Of a stretch of 64,000 nt of DNA, positions 17,400 to 25,779 are shown piece after piece. Within the stretch, counting starts at the first letter, position 1. Every line of letters starts with the position of its first letter. This DNA is from Pseudomonas sp. DY-1. GTDB lineage: Bacteria > Pseudomonadota > Gammaproteobacteria > Pseudomonadales > Pseudomonadaceae. The stretch is from contig NZ_CP032616.1 in NCBI RefSeq assembly GCF_003626975.1, positions 2,542,001 through 2,606,000 on the forward strand. The letters run 5' to 3'. A program made the position numbers and the translations under genes. A model generated the notes under the pieces. It worked only from the letters and a program-made list of their open reading frames with translations, was not told the origin of the DNA and did no database searches.

Positions 17400-17606
17400 T
17401 CACGAGTGCCCGGTCAGCGCTACCAGCGCCGCCAGCACACAGACATACAAGGCACAGTCGAACAGCGCTTCGTGCCAGATCCAGCGCGCCAACCCGGCTC
17501 GAGCCAGACCGATTCGCAGTGCGCCGGTTACCAGCAGGGCCAGCAGCGCATAAAGCAGAAAGGGGCTGAGCAGCACGCCCCCCAGGGACCATTCACGCAA
17601 GCCCAT
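17400..17606 (-). CDS. DUF1656 small membrane protein (AaeX-like)
   Basis: A 68-residue protein with two hydrophobic helices (about residues 10-30, VLLSPFLLYALLALLVTGAL, and 49-65, FDCALYVCVLAALVAL) and the RWIWHEALFD motif of DUF1656. Members always sit between a FUSC-family transporter and an HlyD adaptor, as here, and are thought to be pump accessory subunits. The start overlaps the FUSC gene by 14 bases and the adaptor begins 11 bases downstream, so all three are one operon. Confidence 0.92.
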   Translation of the reverse strand: MGLREWSLGGVLLSPFLLYALLALLVTGALRIGLARAGLARWIWHEALFDCALYVCVLAALVALTGHS

Positions 17607-19581
17607 GGCTCGCCTCCTGTTGTTCACACCATTGCCGCCAACTCTGCTGCAGCTGCAACAATGCCGCCTGGGCCAGGCGACGGTCGATACTCCTCCCGGC
17701 CCCCCGCAGAGCCTCCAGCAACTCTCCAACGGGCTCGTCGAGGGCCTGGGCGCGGCCCGGTGCCGGGCCTTGCAGCACGACGTGCTCGAGTTGCCGCATG
17801 AAGCGGTCCTCCGATGCGCCCAGCGGCCTGTCAGCCGCGGCCAGGCAGCGCCGCAGGTGCAGCAGTTCGTCGCCCAGGTCCAGGCTGGCGATACCATCGT
17901 CCCAGCGGCTGCGGCTCTGTTCCGGCAGCACCGGGTAGAGCCGCGCCAGTTGAAGCAAGCGGTCGGCCATGCGTCCGCCGAACCAGTTCTCCGCCCCGGC
18001 CAGGCGCACTCCGGTCAGGCGTGCCAGATCACTCAGGCTCGCCTTGAGCAGCCGCCGGCCGTGCCACACCGGATTGCGCAGTGGAATCAGGCGGAAGGTG
18101 AACACCGCGAAGCCGACTCCGAGCAGCATGGAAATCGCCTCATTGAAGAACAACCCGACATCGAAACGCATGAGGTTCTGTGGTGCACAGAGCACGATGA
18201 AATGCAGGCAGAAGGAGGTAGCCGTGGCACCCAGCGCAGGCTTGGCCATACCCAGCGCACCGAAGAACAGCGGTACACCGAGCGCCATGCAGAGCATCGC
18301 AAAGCCGCTGAGTTGGGGCAGGAACACCTGTCCAACGATAAAGGCCACGGGCAGCGCATAGACGATGCCGTGCAGGAACATCATGCCGATCTGCTCCGCG
18401 TTCTCGCGACTGGCGAACAGGCCACAGATCACGCAAGTCAGGGTCAGCGCGCCGACCGCGGAGGTCCAGGCGGTGGCCAGCCAGAAAGCCGACAGGCCGA
18501 GGAAGGCCAGGGCGCTGCGCAGGCCATAGATGGCGGCTGTCTGAACATCCCGGTGAGTAGACAGCGGCGGTGGTGCGTCCGCGGGCGCTTCGCCGCGTTC
18601 CACTGCATGCATGGCACCAACCGCCTCCGAGGCCTGGCGCATGACCACCGCCATGCGACCCAGACAGTATTGCTGGACAGTGGTCAGGGTCTCGTCCTCA
18701 GACGCCAACAGCAGCCGCTCGCGCAACGCATCCAGACGCGCCACATCAGGTTCGGCCAGGGTCTGTTCGACCTCTTCCACCCAGGGCCGCAGGCCATCGG
18801 CCTCGTCCTCGTCCAACTGACGCCACTGGCGCGCTACACCGCGAGCCAGACGTAGCAGACTGAGCAAGTCGCGACTGAGCACCTGCAAGGCCAGCGCACG
18901 CTGGCGACCAAGACTGCCTTCAAACCAGGCGTGCTCGCGCTGCGCATCCACCGCAACGATGCGCCCCAGCACACCCAGCAAGCCCTGGCGCTCCTGTCGC
19001 TCGCCCTTCAAGGCGGAGATCGACGCCTGGATGCCGCATTGCCAGGCGTCCCGTGCCTGGCGCGCCAGCTGGCGTTCCACCCGCTGCGGCCAGAGCAGTG
19101 CGCTGGTAAGGGTGGCGCAGATGATGCCGAGGCAGATTTCCGTGGAGCGCGCCACGGCCTGGTCGAACACCGCCAGCGGGTGGCTAATGGCGGGCAGGCC
19201 AATGATGGCGACCGTGTAACCGGCCAGCACGAAGGAATAGGACCAGGCACTGCGCATCATGGTCGAGGCGGCGGTGCAGATGCCCAACCAGGCGGCCAGG
19301 GCCAGCAGGAATAACCAGGGTGTCTGCGCGAAGAGGCCGACGATGGCCACTGACATGAACGTGCCGACCAAGGTGCCGAGCAGCCGCGCCAAGCCCTTCT
19401 GCACCACCATCCCGGACAACGGCTGTGCCACGATAAACGCCGTCATCAGCGCCCATTGCGGCTGCTGAAGATCGAAGCGAAAGGCACACCAGAGGGCAAT
19501 GCCGCCTCCCAGCAAAGTCTTGATTGCGAATTGCAGCGCCGGAATGTCAGGCGCCAGGAAGGCACGCAGGGAATCGCGCAC
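17593..19581 (-). CDS. FUSC family aromatic acid exporter, inner membrane component (AaeB-like)
   Basis: A 662-residue membrane protein with the duplicated FUSC layout. About six N-terminal helices (residues 20-165) include QPQWALMTAFIVAQPLSGMVVQKGLARLLGTLVGT, the family signature. A cytoplasmic helical region (about 170-340) comes next, then six more helices (about 350-500) and a C-terminal cytoplasmic tail. By family it exports aromatic carboxylic acids such as p-hydroxybenzoate. It heads the FUSC-DUF1656-HlyD operon and diverges from a TetR gene, with 192 bases between. That gap may carry promoters for both. Confidence 0.93.
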   Translation of the reverse strand: MRDSLRAFLAPDIPALQFAIKTLLGGGIALWCAFRFDLQQPQWALMTAFIVAQPLSGMVVQKGLARLLGTLVGTFMSVAIVGLFAQTPWLFLLALAAWLGICTAASTMMRSAWSYSFVLAGYTVAIIGLPAISHPLAVFDQAVARSTEICLGIICATLTSALLWPQRVERQLARQARDAWQCGIQASISALKGERQERQGLLGVLGRIVAVDAQREHAWFEGSLGRQRALALQVLSRDLLSLLRLARGVARQWRQLDEDEADGLRPWVEEVEQTLAEPDVARLDALRERLLLASEDETLTTVQQYCLGRMAVVMRQASEAVGAMHAVERGEAPADAPPPLSTHRDVQTAAIYGLRSALAFLGLSAFWLATAWTSAVGALTLTCVICGLFASRENAEQIGMMFLHGIVYALPVAFIVGQVFLPQLSGFAMLCMALGVPLFFGALGMAKPALGATATSFCLHFIVLCAPQNLMRFDVGLFFNEAISMLLGVGFAVFTFRLIPLRNPVWHGRRLLKASLSDLARLTGVRLAGAENWFGGRMADRLLQLARLYPVLPEQSRSRWDDGIASLDLGDELLHLRRCLAAADRPLGASEDRFMRQLEHVVLQGPAPGRAQALDEPVGELLEALRGAGRSIDRRLAQAALLQLQQSWRQWCEQQEASHGLA

Positions 19582-19722
19582 GGGCTAGGTCCAAGGATGA
19601 TCCGTAGAAACTGAAGATAGCCCGCCAGAATCGGCAGGCCATAACCGCGAATATTGATAGCTTGCTAACAAAATCTCGTCCAGTGGGCGCTTCGCGTTCG
19701 TCGGCTGCTCGTTGTTAATTAA

Positions 19723-19738
19723 TTAAATGCATATTTAA
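19723..19738. promoter_or_regulatory. AT-rich inverted repeat in the FUSC/TetR divergent region
   Basis: TTAAAT-gcat-ATTTAA, within a strikingly AT-rich patch (TTAATTAATTAA just upstream) in an otherwise GC-rich region, 36-51 bases before the TetR start. Candidate operator for the TetR protein and/or promoter core. The pairing with TetR is inference. Confidence 0.45.
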
Positions 19739-19773
19739 ATAAACCCATCCCTTCTCGTCCGGAGATACTTACC

Positions 19774-20412
19774 GTGACCCGCCCTCGCTCCCCCGGCCGC
19801 CCCACGGGCGATTCCCAGCTCCAGCGCGAACGCCTGCTGGACGCCGCCACCGATGCGTTCGCCCATGTCGGCGTCCATGCTGCCAGCCTGCGGGGCATTG
19901 CCCAGCAGGCTGGCGTGACGCCCGCCCTGGTGAACTACTACTTCGGCAACAAGGAGCGCCTGGTGGAAGCCGTGGTCGAGGAGCGCCTGCTGCCCCTGTT
20001 CCAGGGCATGAGCGAACGCCTGCAACAGGTCGGTGACGATCCTATGGAACTGGTCGGCGCCTTCGTTCGCGGCATGAGCGCCAACCTCAGCAGGAACCCC
20101 TGGCTGCCGCCGCTCTGGGTCCGTGAAGTGCTCTGCGAAGGCGGTGCGCTGCGCGAAATGCTCACGTCCCGCTTCGCCCCGATGGTGCCCCTGCTGCTGG
20201 CCCAGCGCTTCGCTGCGGCGCAAGCGGGCGGTCGTCTCAACCCGGACGTCGACCCTCGCCTGCTGGTGGTTTCGCTGGTCGGCCTGGTGATGCTGCCCTA
20301 CGCCGCCGGACAGATCTGGCGCGGCATTTTCGCCACGCCGGAACTGGGCGACGAAGCCATGGTGAAACACATCATGGCGCTACTCGAGCGCGGACTGGAG
20401 GTGAAGCCATGA
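19774..20412 (+). CDS. TetR family transcriptional regulator
   Basis: A 212-residue repressor. Residues 17-62 are the TetR helix-turn-helix (RERLLDAATDAFAHVGVHAASLRGIAQQAGVTPALVNYYFGNKE), followed by an all-helical ligand domain. It starts with GTG at 19774, with GGAG nine bases upstream. It overlaps the following HlyD gene by four bases and is first in a four-gene operon, so it most likely represses its own export system. Such CecR/YbiH-like regulators accompany YbhGFSR-type ABC exporters. Confidence 0.92.
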   Translation: MTRPRSPGRPTGDSQLQRERLLDAATDAFAHVGVHAASLRGIAQQAGVTPALVNYYFGNKERLVEAVVEERLLPLFQGMSERLQQVGDDPMELVGAFVRGMSANLSRNPWLPPLWVREVLCEGGALREMLTSRFAPMVPLLLAQRFAAAQAGGRLNPDVDPRLLVVSLVGLVMLPYAAGQIWRGIFATPELGDEAMVKHIMALLERGLEVKP

Positions 20413-21368
20413 AACACTTGCTTCCCTGTCTGCTGGCGTTCGCCCTGCTCAGTGGCTGCGAAGACCCCGCTCAACAGCCGCTGCTCGGCACCCTTGAATG
20501 GGACCGCATCGGGCTGCCCGCAGAAGCCTCGGAAACCATCCTCGCCTGGCGTGTGGCCGAGGGTGATCAGGTGCAGCAGGGCCAACTGCTGCTGGAACTG
20601 GACCCGCGTCGTCTCGATGCCCGTCTCAAGGAAGCGCAAGGCGACGTCGCCCAGGCAAAGGCGCGGCTTGACGAACTCAGCAATGGCGCCCGTAGCGAGA
20701 CCGTGGACGCCGCCCGCGCCACCCTCACCCGCAATCGCGCGGAGCTGACCGACGCCGACCGAAACTTCCAGCGCATCGCCGCTCTCTATCAGCGCCGCCA
20801 GGTCGCCATTGCCGAGCTCGACCGCGCCCGCGCCGCCCGCGACCAGGCCAATGCTGCCGTGAACAATGCTGACGCCCAGCTGCGCGAACTCACCAACGGC
20901 ACCCGTCCGGAACAGATCGAACAGGCCACCGCCCTGCTCCAGGCCGCCCAGGGCCGGCTGGCGCAATTGCAGGTCACCCGCGAGCACCTTAGCCTGCGCG
21001 CCCCCCGCGAGGGCCGGGTGGATACCCTCCCCTTCAAGCCTGGCGACCAACCGCCACTGAACGCCGAGCTGGTCAGCCTGCTGGTGGGTGAGGCGCCCTA
21101 CGCGCGGGTCTACGTGCCTGCCTCGGTACGTACGCAGATCGCCATCGGCGATGCGCTCAAGGTGAAGGTCGAAGGCGTGGCCGAACCTTTCGACGCCACC
21201 GTGCGCAGCATCGCCAGCGAATCCAGCTTCACCCCCTACTTCGCCCTGACCGGCGACGACGCCAGCCGCCTGGTCTACCGCGCCGAACTGGTGCTGCAAG
21301 GCGAGGCTGCGCGCAAGCTGCCCGCGGGCTTGCCGGTGCAGGCGGAGCGAGTGAGCCATGAGCAGTGA
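20409..21368 (+). CDS. HlyD family periplasmic adaptor, lipoprotein (YbhG-like)
   Basis: A 319-residue protein with a lipoprotein signal ending LLSGC (Cys 17). It continues as an HlyD adaptor: half-lipoyl ETILAWRVAEGDQVQQGQLLLELD (about 43-66), a coiled coil of two long helices (about 70-190) with two NGARSE/NGTRPE-type repeats, a second half-lipoyl (LSLRAPREGRVDTLPFKPGDQP) and a barrel. NGAR/NGTRP repeats are typical of YbhG relatives. It serves the ABC exporter encoded next and overlaps its ATPase gene by 11 bases. Confidence 0.92.
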   Translation: MKHLLPCLLAFALLSGCEDPAQQPLLGTLEWDRIGLPAEASETILAWRVAEGDQVQQGQLLLELDPRRLDARLKEAQGDVAQAKARLDELSNGARSETVDAARATLTRNRAELTDADRNFQRIAALYQRRQVAIAELDRARAARDQANAAVNNADAQLRELTNGTRPEQIEQATALLQAAQGRLAQLQVTREHLSLRAPREGRVDTLPFKPGDQPPLNAELVSLLVGEAPYARVYVPASVRTQIAIGDALKVKVEGVAEPFDATVRSIASESSFTPYFALTGDDASRLVYRAELVLQGEAARKLPAGLPVQAERVSHEQ

Positions 21369-22305
21369 TGAAGCGGTAATCCGCGCCAGCGGCCTGACCA
21401 AGCGCTTCGGCCAGCTCACTGCCGTCGATGGGCTGAACCTGCACGTCAACCGCGCCGAAGTGTTCGGTTTCCTCGGTCCCAATGGCTGTGGCAAATCCAC
21501 CACCATCCGCATGCTCTGTGGCCTGCTTCTGCCCAGCGCTGGCGAGATCGAAGTGCTCGGCTGCCGCATCCCGCAGGACGCCGAGGAACTGAAACGCCGC
21601 ATCGGCTACATGACCCAGAAGTTCTCTCTGTACGAAGACCTGACGGTGGGCGAGAACCTGGAGTTCCTCGCTACCGTCCAGGGCCTGGATCGCCGCGAAG
21701 CCCGCCAGCGCATCGATGAACTGCTGGAGCGCTATTGGCTGGCGGATCGCCGCAAGCAGCTCGCCGGCACCATGAGCGGCGGCCAGAAACAGCGCCTGGC
21801 CCTGGCCGGCGCAGTGCTGCACAAGCCCGACCTGCTGCTCCTCGACGAACCCACCAGCGCCGTGGACCCGCAATCACGCCGGGAATTCTGGGATTCGCTC
21901 TTCGAACTGGCCGAAGCCGGCACCACCCTGCTGGTGTCCACCCACTATATGGATGAAGCCGAACGCTGCACCCGTCTGGGCATCCTCGATGCCGGACGCC
22001 TGGTGGCCGACGGCAGCCCCGCCGATCTGATGGCTGCCCTGCCAGGACGCCCGTTGCTGGTGGAATGCGCACAGCCACGCCAGGCCCAACGCGCCCTGCA
22101 AGGTGCCGAAGAAGTCATCGCCATGGCCCAGATCGGTGCCACGCTGCGCGTGCTCAGCGCCGTCGATGATGCTCGCGAACGCATCGCCCAACGCCTTGTC
22201 GACCAGGGCGTCGAGGCCGAGGTGAAGCCCACCGACGCCAACCTCGAAGATGTTTTCGTTGCCGTCACCCACCGCCCGCTGGAACGGGCCGGAGCCTCGT
22301 CATGA
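21358..22305 (+). CDS. ABC exporter ATP-binding protein (YbhF/CcmA-like)
   Basis: A 315-residue ATPase. Walker A is GPNGCGKST (about residue 40), the signature is MSGGQKQRLALAGA (about 138) and Walker B LLLLDEPTSAVDPQSR (about 158), followed by the H-loop STHYMDEAE. A C-terminal extension of about 80 residues resembles the DrrA/NatA branch, which works with ABC2 permeases. It overlaps the adaptor upstream by 11 bases and the permease downstream by four bases, indicating tight coupling. Confidence 0.95.
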   Translation: MSSDEAVIRASGLTKRFGQLTAVDGLNLHVNRAEVFGFLGPNGCGKSTTIRMLCGLLLPSAGEIEVLGCRIPQDAEELKRRIGYMTQKFSLYEDLTVGENLEFLATVQGLDRREARQRIDELLERYWLADRRKQLAGTMSGGQKQRLALAGAVLHKPDLLLLDEPTSAVDPQSRREFWDSLFELAEAGTTLLVSTHYMDEAERCTRLGILDAGRLVADGSPADLMAALPGRPLLVECAQPRQAQRALQGAEEVIAMAQIGATLRVLSAVDDARERIAQRLVDQGVEAEVKPTDANLEDVFVAVTHRPLERAGASS

Positions 22306-23381
22306 ACCTGCGCCGCCTGGGGGCTATCGTCCTCAAGGAACTGCGCCAGCTGCGCCGCGACCGCCTGACCTTCGCCATGATCGTCGGCATCCCGATCATG
22401 CAACTGGTGCTCTTCGGCTACGCCATCAACATGGACGTGCGCGGCTTGCACGCCGCCGTGCTGGATCAGGCCGACACCGCCCGCTCCCGCGAAGTGATCG
22501 CCGAACTCGGCGCCAGCCAGGTGCTGGATTTCCGCTACCAGCTCGCCACGCCGCAAGAGCTGGACAAGCTGCTGCGCGAAGGCAACATCAGTGCAGCCCT
22601 GGTGGTGCCGCCGGACTTCGAAGCACGTCTGCAACGCAAGGACCGCCCGCCACTGCAGCTGGTGGTGGATGGTTCGGACCAGGTCGTGCAGGCCTCGGCC
22701 CGCCAACTGGCGGCCTACCCTCTGCCCGGCTGGCCGAACCTGACCGGCGTGCAGGTGGTGAACTTCTATAACCCCGAACGCCTGGCGCCCCTGAATACGG
22801 TGCCGGGGCTGATCGGAGTGATCCTCACCATGACCATGGTGCTGTTCACCGCCATCGCCCTGGTGCGCGAACGGGAACGCGGCAACATGGAACTGCTGAT
22901 CACCACACCGCTCTCACCCTGGGAGCTGACCCTGGGCAAGGTCCTGCCCTTCGTCGGCATCGGCCTGGTGCAGGTGACAGTGATCCTGCTGGTGGGGCTG
23001 TGGCTGTTCGAGGTACCGGTGCGTGGCTCGCTGCTGGAACTCTATGGCGCGTCCCTGGTGTTCATCTTCGCCAGTCTGACCCTGGGGGTATTCATTTCCA
23101 CCCTGGCGCGCAGCCAGTTCCAGGCCATGCAAATGGCCTTCTTCACCTTCCTGCCGCAGATCCTGCTGTCGGGTTTCATGTTCCCCTTCGCCGGCATGCC
23201 GCAGGCGGCGCAGTGGATCGCCGAAATCCTGCCGTTGACGCACTTCTTGCGTCTGACCCGCGGCATCATGCTGCGCGGCGCAGGCCTTGCCGATCTCTGG
23301 CTGGAACTGGTGGTGCTGCTGGTGTTCACCCTGGTGATGCTCACCTTCGCAGTAATGCGGGTGCACAAGCGGCTGGATTGA
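22302..23381 (+). CDS. ABC2-type exporter permease (YbhS/YbhR-like)
   Basis: A 359-residue permease with the ABC2 plan. The first helix is at about residues 22-42 (FAMIVGIPIMQLVLFGYAI), followed by a periplasmic domain of about 130 residues and five helices from about 170 to the end, including TLGVFISTLARSQFQAMQMAFFTFLPQILLSGFMFPF. The E. coli counterpart YbhGFSR uses two permease subunits. Here only one permease follows the ATPase, and the next gene is on the other strand, so a homodimer is implied. The gene ends at a repeat palindrome. Confidence 0.93.
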   Translation: MNLRRLGAIVLKELRQLRRDRLTFAMIVGIPIMQLVLFGYAINMDVRGLHAAVLDQADTARSREVIAELGASQVLDFRYQLATPQELDKLLREGNISAALVVPPDFEARLQRKDRPPLQLVVDGSDQVVQASARQLAAYPLPGWPNLTGVQVVNFYNPERLAPLNTVPGLIGVILTMTMVLFTAIALVRERERGNMELLITTPLSPWELTLGKVLPFVGIGLVQVTVILLVGLWLFEVPVRGSLLELYGASLVFIFASLTLGVFISTLARSQFQAMQMAFFTFLPQILLSGFMFPFAGMPQAAQWIAEILPLTHFLRLTRGIMLRGAGLADLWLELVVLLVFTLVMLTFAVMRVHKRLD

Positions 23382-23405
23382 AATCCAGAAGGCCGAAACG
23401 CTTTT

Positions 23406-23482
23406 CGTAGGTTGGGTAGAGCGAAGCGAAACCCAACGATCAGCGCTCATTCGTTGGGCCTCGTTCCTCGGACCAACCTACG
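23406..23482. repeat. Dispersed palindrome 'cgtaggttgggt...acccaacctacg' type
   Basis: Left arm 'cgtaggttgggtagagcgaa' and a right arm ending 'gaccaacctacg' form a long imperfect palindrome known from many gamma-proteobacterial intergenic regions. It lies between convergent genes and should act as a hairpin for both. Its right arm includes the TAG stop codon of the oxidoreductase at 23478-24608. Confidence 0.8.
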
Positions 23483-24608
23483 ACAGCAACCCCGCCATGG
23501 TCCGCTCACCCAGTGCCGGTCCGACGCTCATGCCCACGCCACTGTGCATCAACACGGCAGTCACTCCCGGCGCGGCCTTGAGCACCGAGAAGGGCCCCGG
23601 CCCACGTGCGCCGTAGACGCCCTGCCAACGCTCCACCACGGTCAGGCGGGTACCCAGGGTGTGTTCGGCCAGTTCCAGCATGATTTCGTCCACCGCTTCG
23701 GCGTTGAAGGGCGAAGCATCTGTGCCGTAGTGGTGGGAATCGCCGACGATCAGCTCGCCATGGGGCGTCGGGCTGACCAAAAGGTGAATACCGTGCTCTT
23801 CCAGCTCCGGCTGCTCGCTCTGGATCTGCTCGCGAATGGCCTCGGCTTCCGGCAGGTCGGCGAACGCGCCGTAGTGCACGCAGCTGAGGCCCGTGAGCAC
23901 CGCCTGATTCAAGCCAAAATCCTGTTCCGGGCGAACACGCAGCATCTGCAGGCGGCACACCTGGGGTTGCAGTGAAGCGATCTGCTCGGCCAGCAGGGTC
24001 TGGTAGTCATGCCCCGAGCAGACGACGATCTGCTCCGCGCGGCAGCTGCCTTTCGTGCTGTGGATAACCCCGGGTTCGACATCGCGCACCAGGGTGGAGA
24101 AATGGAACTCGACGCCGTGCTCGCGGCGCAGGTAATCCACCAGCGCGGGAACAGCCTCGCGGGAGTAGATCTGCTGGTCGTCCAGGCCCAGCAGCGCAGC
24201 GCGATGGTGGCTGAACTGGCCCCGGTACAGGTCGTGCAGACGTTCGCCACGCAGCAGTTCCACGTGATAGCCGTGCTCGGGCGCACGCACTTCGCAGAAG
24301 GCGTCCAGCAACTCTTCCTCGGCGCGGGTACGGGCGAACAGCAGGGAGCCATTGCGGCGGATTTGGAAGCCGGCGGCCTCGGCCCAACCGGCCCAGATTT
24401 CGCGACTGTCGCGGGCAAGCGCATGCATGGGGCCCGGCGGCTGGCCTGTGACCAGCGCCTGGCCGAAGTTGCGCACCGACGCGCCCAGCGGGGTGGCGCT
24501 GCGTTCGAAGACGCTGACGCGCAGTCCGCGGCGGGCGGCGGCATAGGCGTGGGATAGACCGAGGATGCCGGCGCCGACGATAGCGATATCGGTGTCTTGC
24601 AGGGGCAT
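23478..24608 (-). CDS. FAD-dependent oxidoreductase, TIGR03364 family, phosphonate-associated
   Basis: A 376-residue DAO-type flavoenzyme. The FAD Rossmann motif VGAGILGLSHAYAAARRG is at about residues 11-28, and the substrate domain carries RNFGQALVTGQPPGPMHALAR and a C-terminal GARGPGPFSVLKAAPGVTAVLMHSGVGMSVGP. This matches TIGR03364, found beside 2-aminoethylphosphonate transporters. Related enzymes oxidise 2-aminoethylphosphonate or its N-methyl derivative to phosphonoacetaldehyde. It is last in the operon behind the transporter. The final codon lies inside a repeat palindrome, so the C-terminus may have been remodelled. The exact substrate is inferred from context. Confidence 0.85.
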   Translation of the reverse strand: MPLQDTDIAIVGAGILGLSHAYAAARRGLRVSVFERSATPLGASVRNFGQALVTGQPPGPMHALARDSREIWAGWAEAAGFQIRRNGSLLFARTRAEEELLDAFCEVRAPEHGYHVELLRGERLHDLYRGQFSHHRAALLGLDDQQIYSREAVPALVDYLRREHGVEFHFSTLVRDVEPGVIHSTKGSCRAEQIVVCSGHDYQTLLAEQIASLQPQVCRLQMLRVRPEQDFGLNQAVLTGLSCVHYGAFADLPEAEAIREQIQSEQPELEEHGIHLLVSPTPHGELIVGDSHHYGTDASPFNAEAVDEIMLELAEHTLGTRLTVVERWQGVYGARGPGPFSVLKAAPGVTAVLMHSGVGMSVGPALGERTMAGLLS

Positions 24609-24639
24609 GGGGTTCTCCTTGAAAGCCCGTGCCTTCCCG

Positions 24640-24695
24640 CCCCCTCACCCCAGCCCTCTCCCAGAGGGAGAAAAGCAGCGAGGGAGAGGGGAAGG
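24640..24695. repeat. Dispersed CT/AG-rich palindromic repeat
   Basis: 'ccccctcaccccagccctct' with an AG-rich inverted half (gagggagaggggaagg) fills part of the 112-base gap between the phosphonate-binding protein and the oxidoreductase. It is the same family as 16479 and 33190. A hairpin here could lower oxidase expression relative to the transporter. Confidence 0.6.
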
Positions 24696-24720
24696 TTCGA
24701 GCGAGGGGATGATTGCGGAG

Positions 24721-25740
24721 TTACTGCGGCAGCTTCTCGGACTTGCCGTCGTAGCGCTTGCGCCATTCGGCCAGAATCTGGTCGCGGTTCTGCGAAGCCC
24801 AGGCGAAGTCGTTCTTGATCAGGCGCTGCTCGTAATCGGCGGGCAGTTCGGTCTGCGGCTTGGCGATACCGGGGGCGGCGAGTACGGCGAAGTTTTCCTT
24901 GTACAGCTCCATGGCCGCCGGGCTGGCGGAGAAGTCGGCGAGTTTCTTGGCCGCTTCAAGCTGGTCGGTGCCTTTCACGATACCGGTGGCTTCAATTTCC
25001 CAGCCCAGGCCTTCTTTCGGCAGGACGATGTCCAGCGGTGCGCCCTGGCGCTTGAGCTGCACGGCCGGGTATTCGAAAGAGATACCGATGGGGAACTCGC
25101 CGGCGGCGGCCAGCTTGCACGGCTTGGAGCCGGAATGGACGTACTGGCCGATGTTCTGGTGCAGGCCATCCATGTAGGTCCAGCCCTGCTTCTCGCCAAA
25201 GGTCTGCAGCCAGGCGCTGACGTCGAGGAATCCAGTGCCGGAGGACGCAGGGTTCGGCATCACGATCTTGCCCTTGTACTCCGGCTTGGTCAGGTCTTCC
25301 CAGCTATTGGGCTTGCTCAGGCCCTGCTTCTCGGCTTCCACGGTGTTGAAGCAGATGGTGGCGGCCCATACGTCCATGCCCACCCAGGCCGGCGGATTGG
25401 CAGCGTCGCGATAGTTGGCGCCGATGGTCTCCAGATGCTTGGGCGCGTACTTCTGCAACATGCCCTGTGCATCGAGGATGGCCAGGCTGGAAGCAGCCAG
25501 GCCCCACACGGCGTCGGCCTGCGGACGATCCTTCTCGGCCAGCAGCTTGGCGGTGATGATGCCGGTGGAGTCACGTACCCACTTGATCTCGATATCCGGG
25601 TTCTGCGCTTCGAAGGCCTTCTTGTAGGCCGACAGCTGCTCGGCTTCCAGGGCGGTGTAGACAGTCAGCTCGGTGGCGGCCTGGGCCTGGAGGCTGAAGC
25701 CGGCCATTACGGCGGCGGCGAGAGCGAGGCGTTTGAACAT
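24721..25740 (-). CDS. phnS2: 2-aminoethylphosphonate ABC transporter, periplasmic binding protein
   Basis: A 339-residue secreted protein with a signal peptide ending QAQA-A (about residue 21). The body is a type 2 iron/phosphonate-type binding protein (TELTVYTALEAEQLSAYKKAFEAQNPDIEIKWVRDSTG). It fits TIGR03261, the periplasmic component of the AepXVW/PhnS2-type importer. It is followed by the oxidoreductase gene and preceded, 39 bases upstream, by the permease gene. Ligand assignment rests on the co-occurrence with TIGR03364 and the PhnR-like LysR; ferric-type transporters share the fold. Confidence 0.85.
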   Translation of the reverse strand: MFKRLALAAAVMAGFSLQAQAATELTVYTALEAEQLSAYKKAFEAQNPDIEIKWVRDSTGIITAKLLAEKDRPQADAVWGLAASSLAILDAQGMLQKYAPKHLETIGANYRDAANPPAWVGMDVWAATICFNTVEAEKQGLSKPNSWEDLTKPEYKGKIVMPNPASSGTGFLDVSAWLQTFGEKQGWTYMDGLHQNIGQYVHSGSKPCKLAAAGEFPIGISFEYPAVQLKRQGAPLDIVLPKEGLGWEIEATGIVKGTDQLEAAKKLADFSASPAAMELYKENFAVLAAPGIAKPQTELPADYEQRLIKNDFAWASQNRDQILAEWRKRYDGKSEKLPQ

Positions 25741-25779
25741 GGAAAGCTCCTTGTCGGGATTGCTTGGGGTTGTGGTTGT

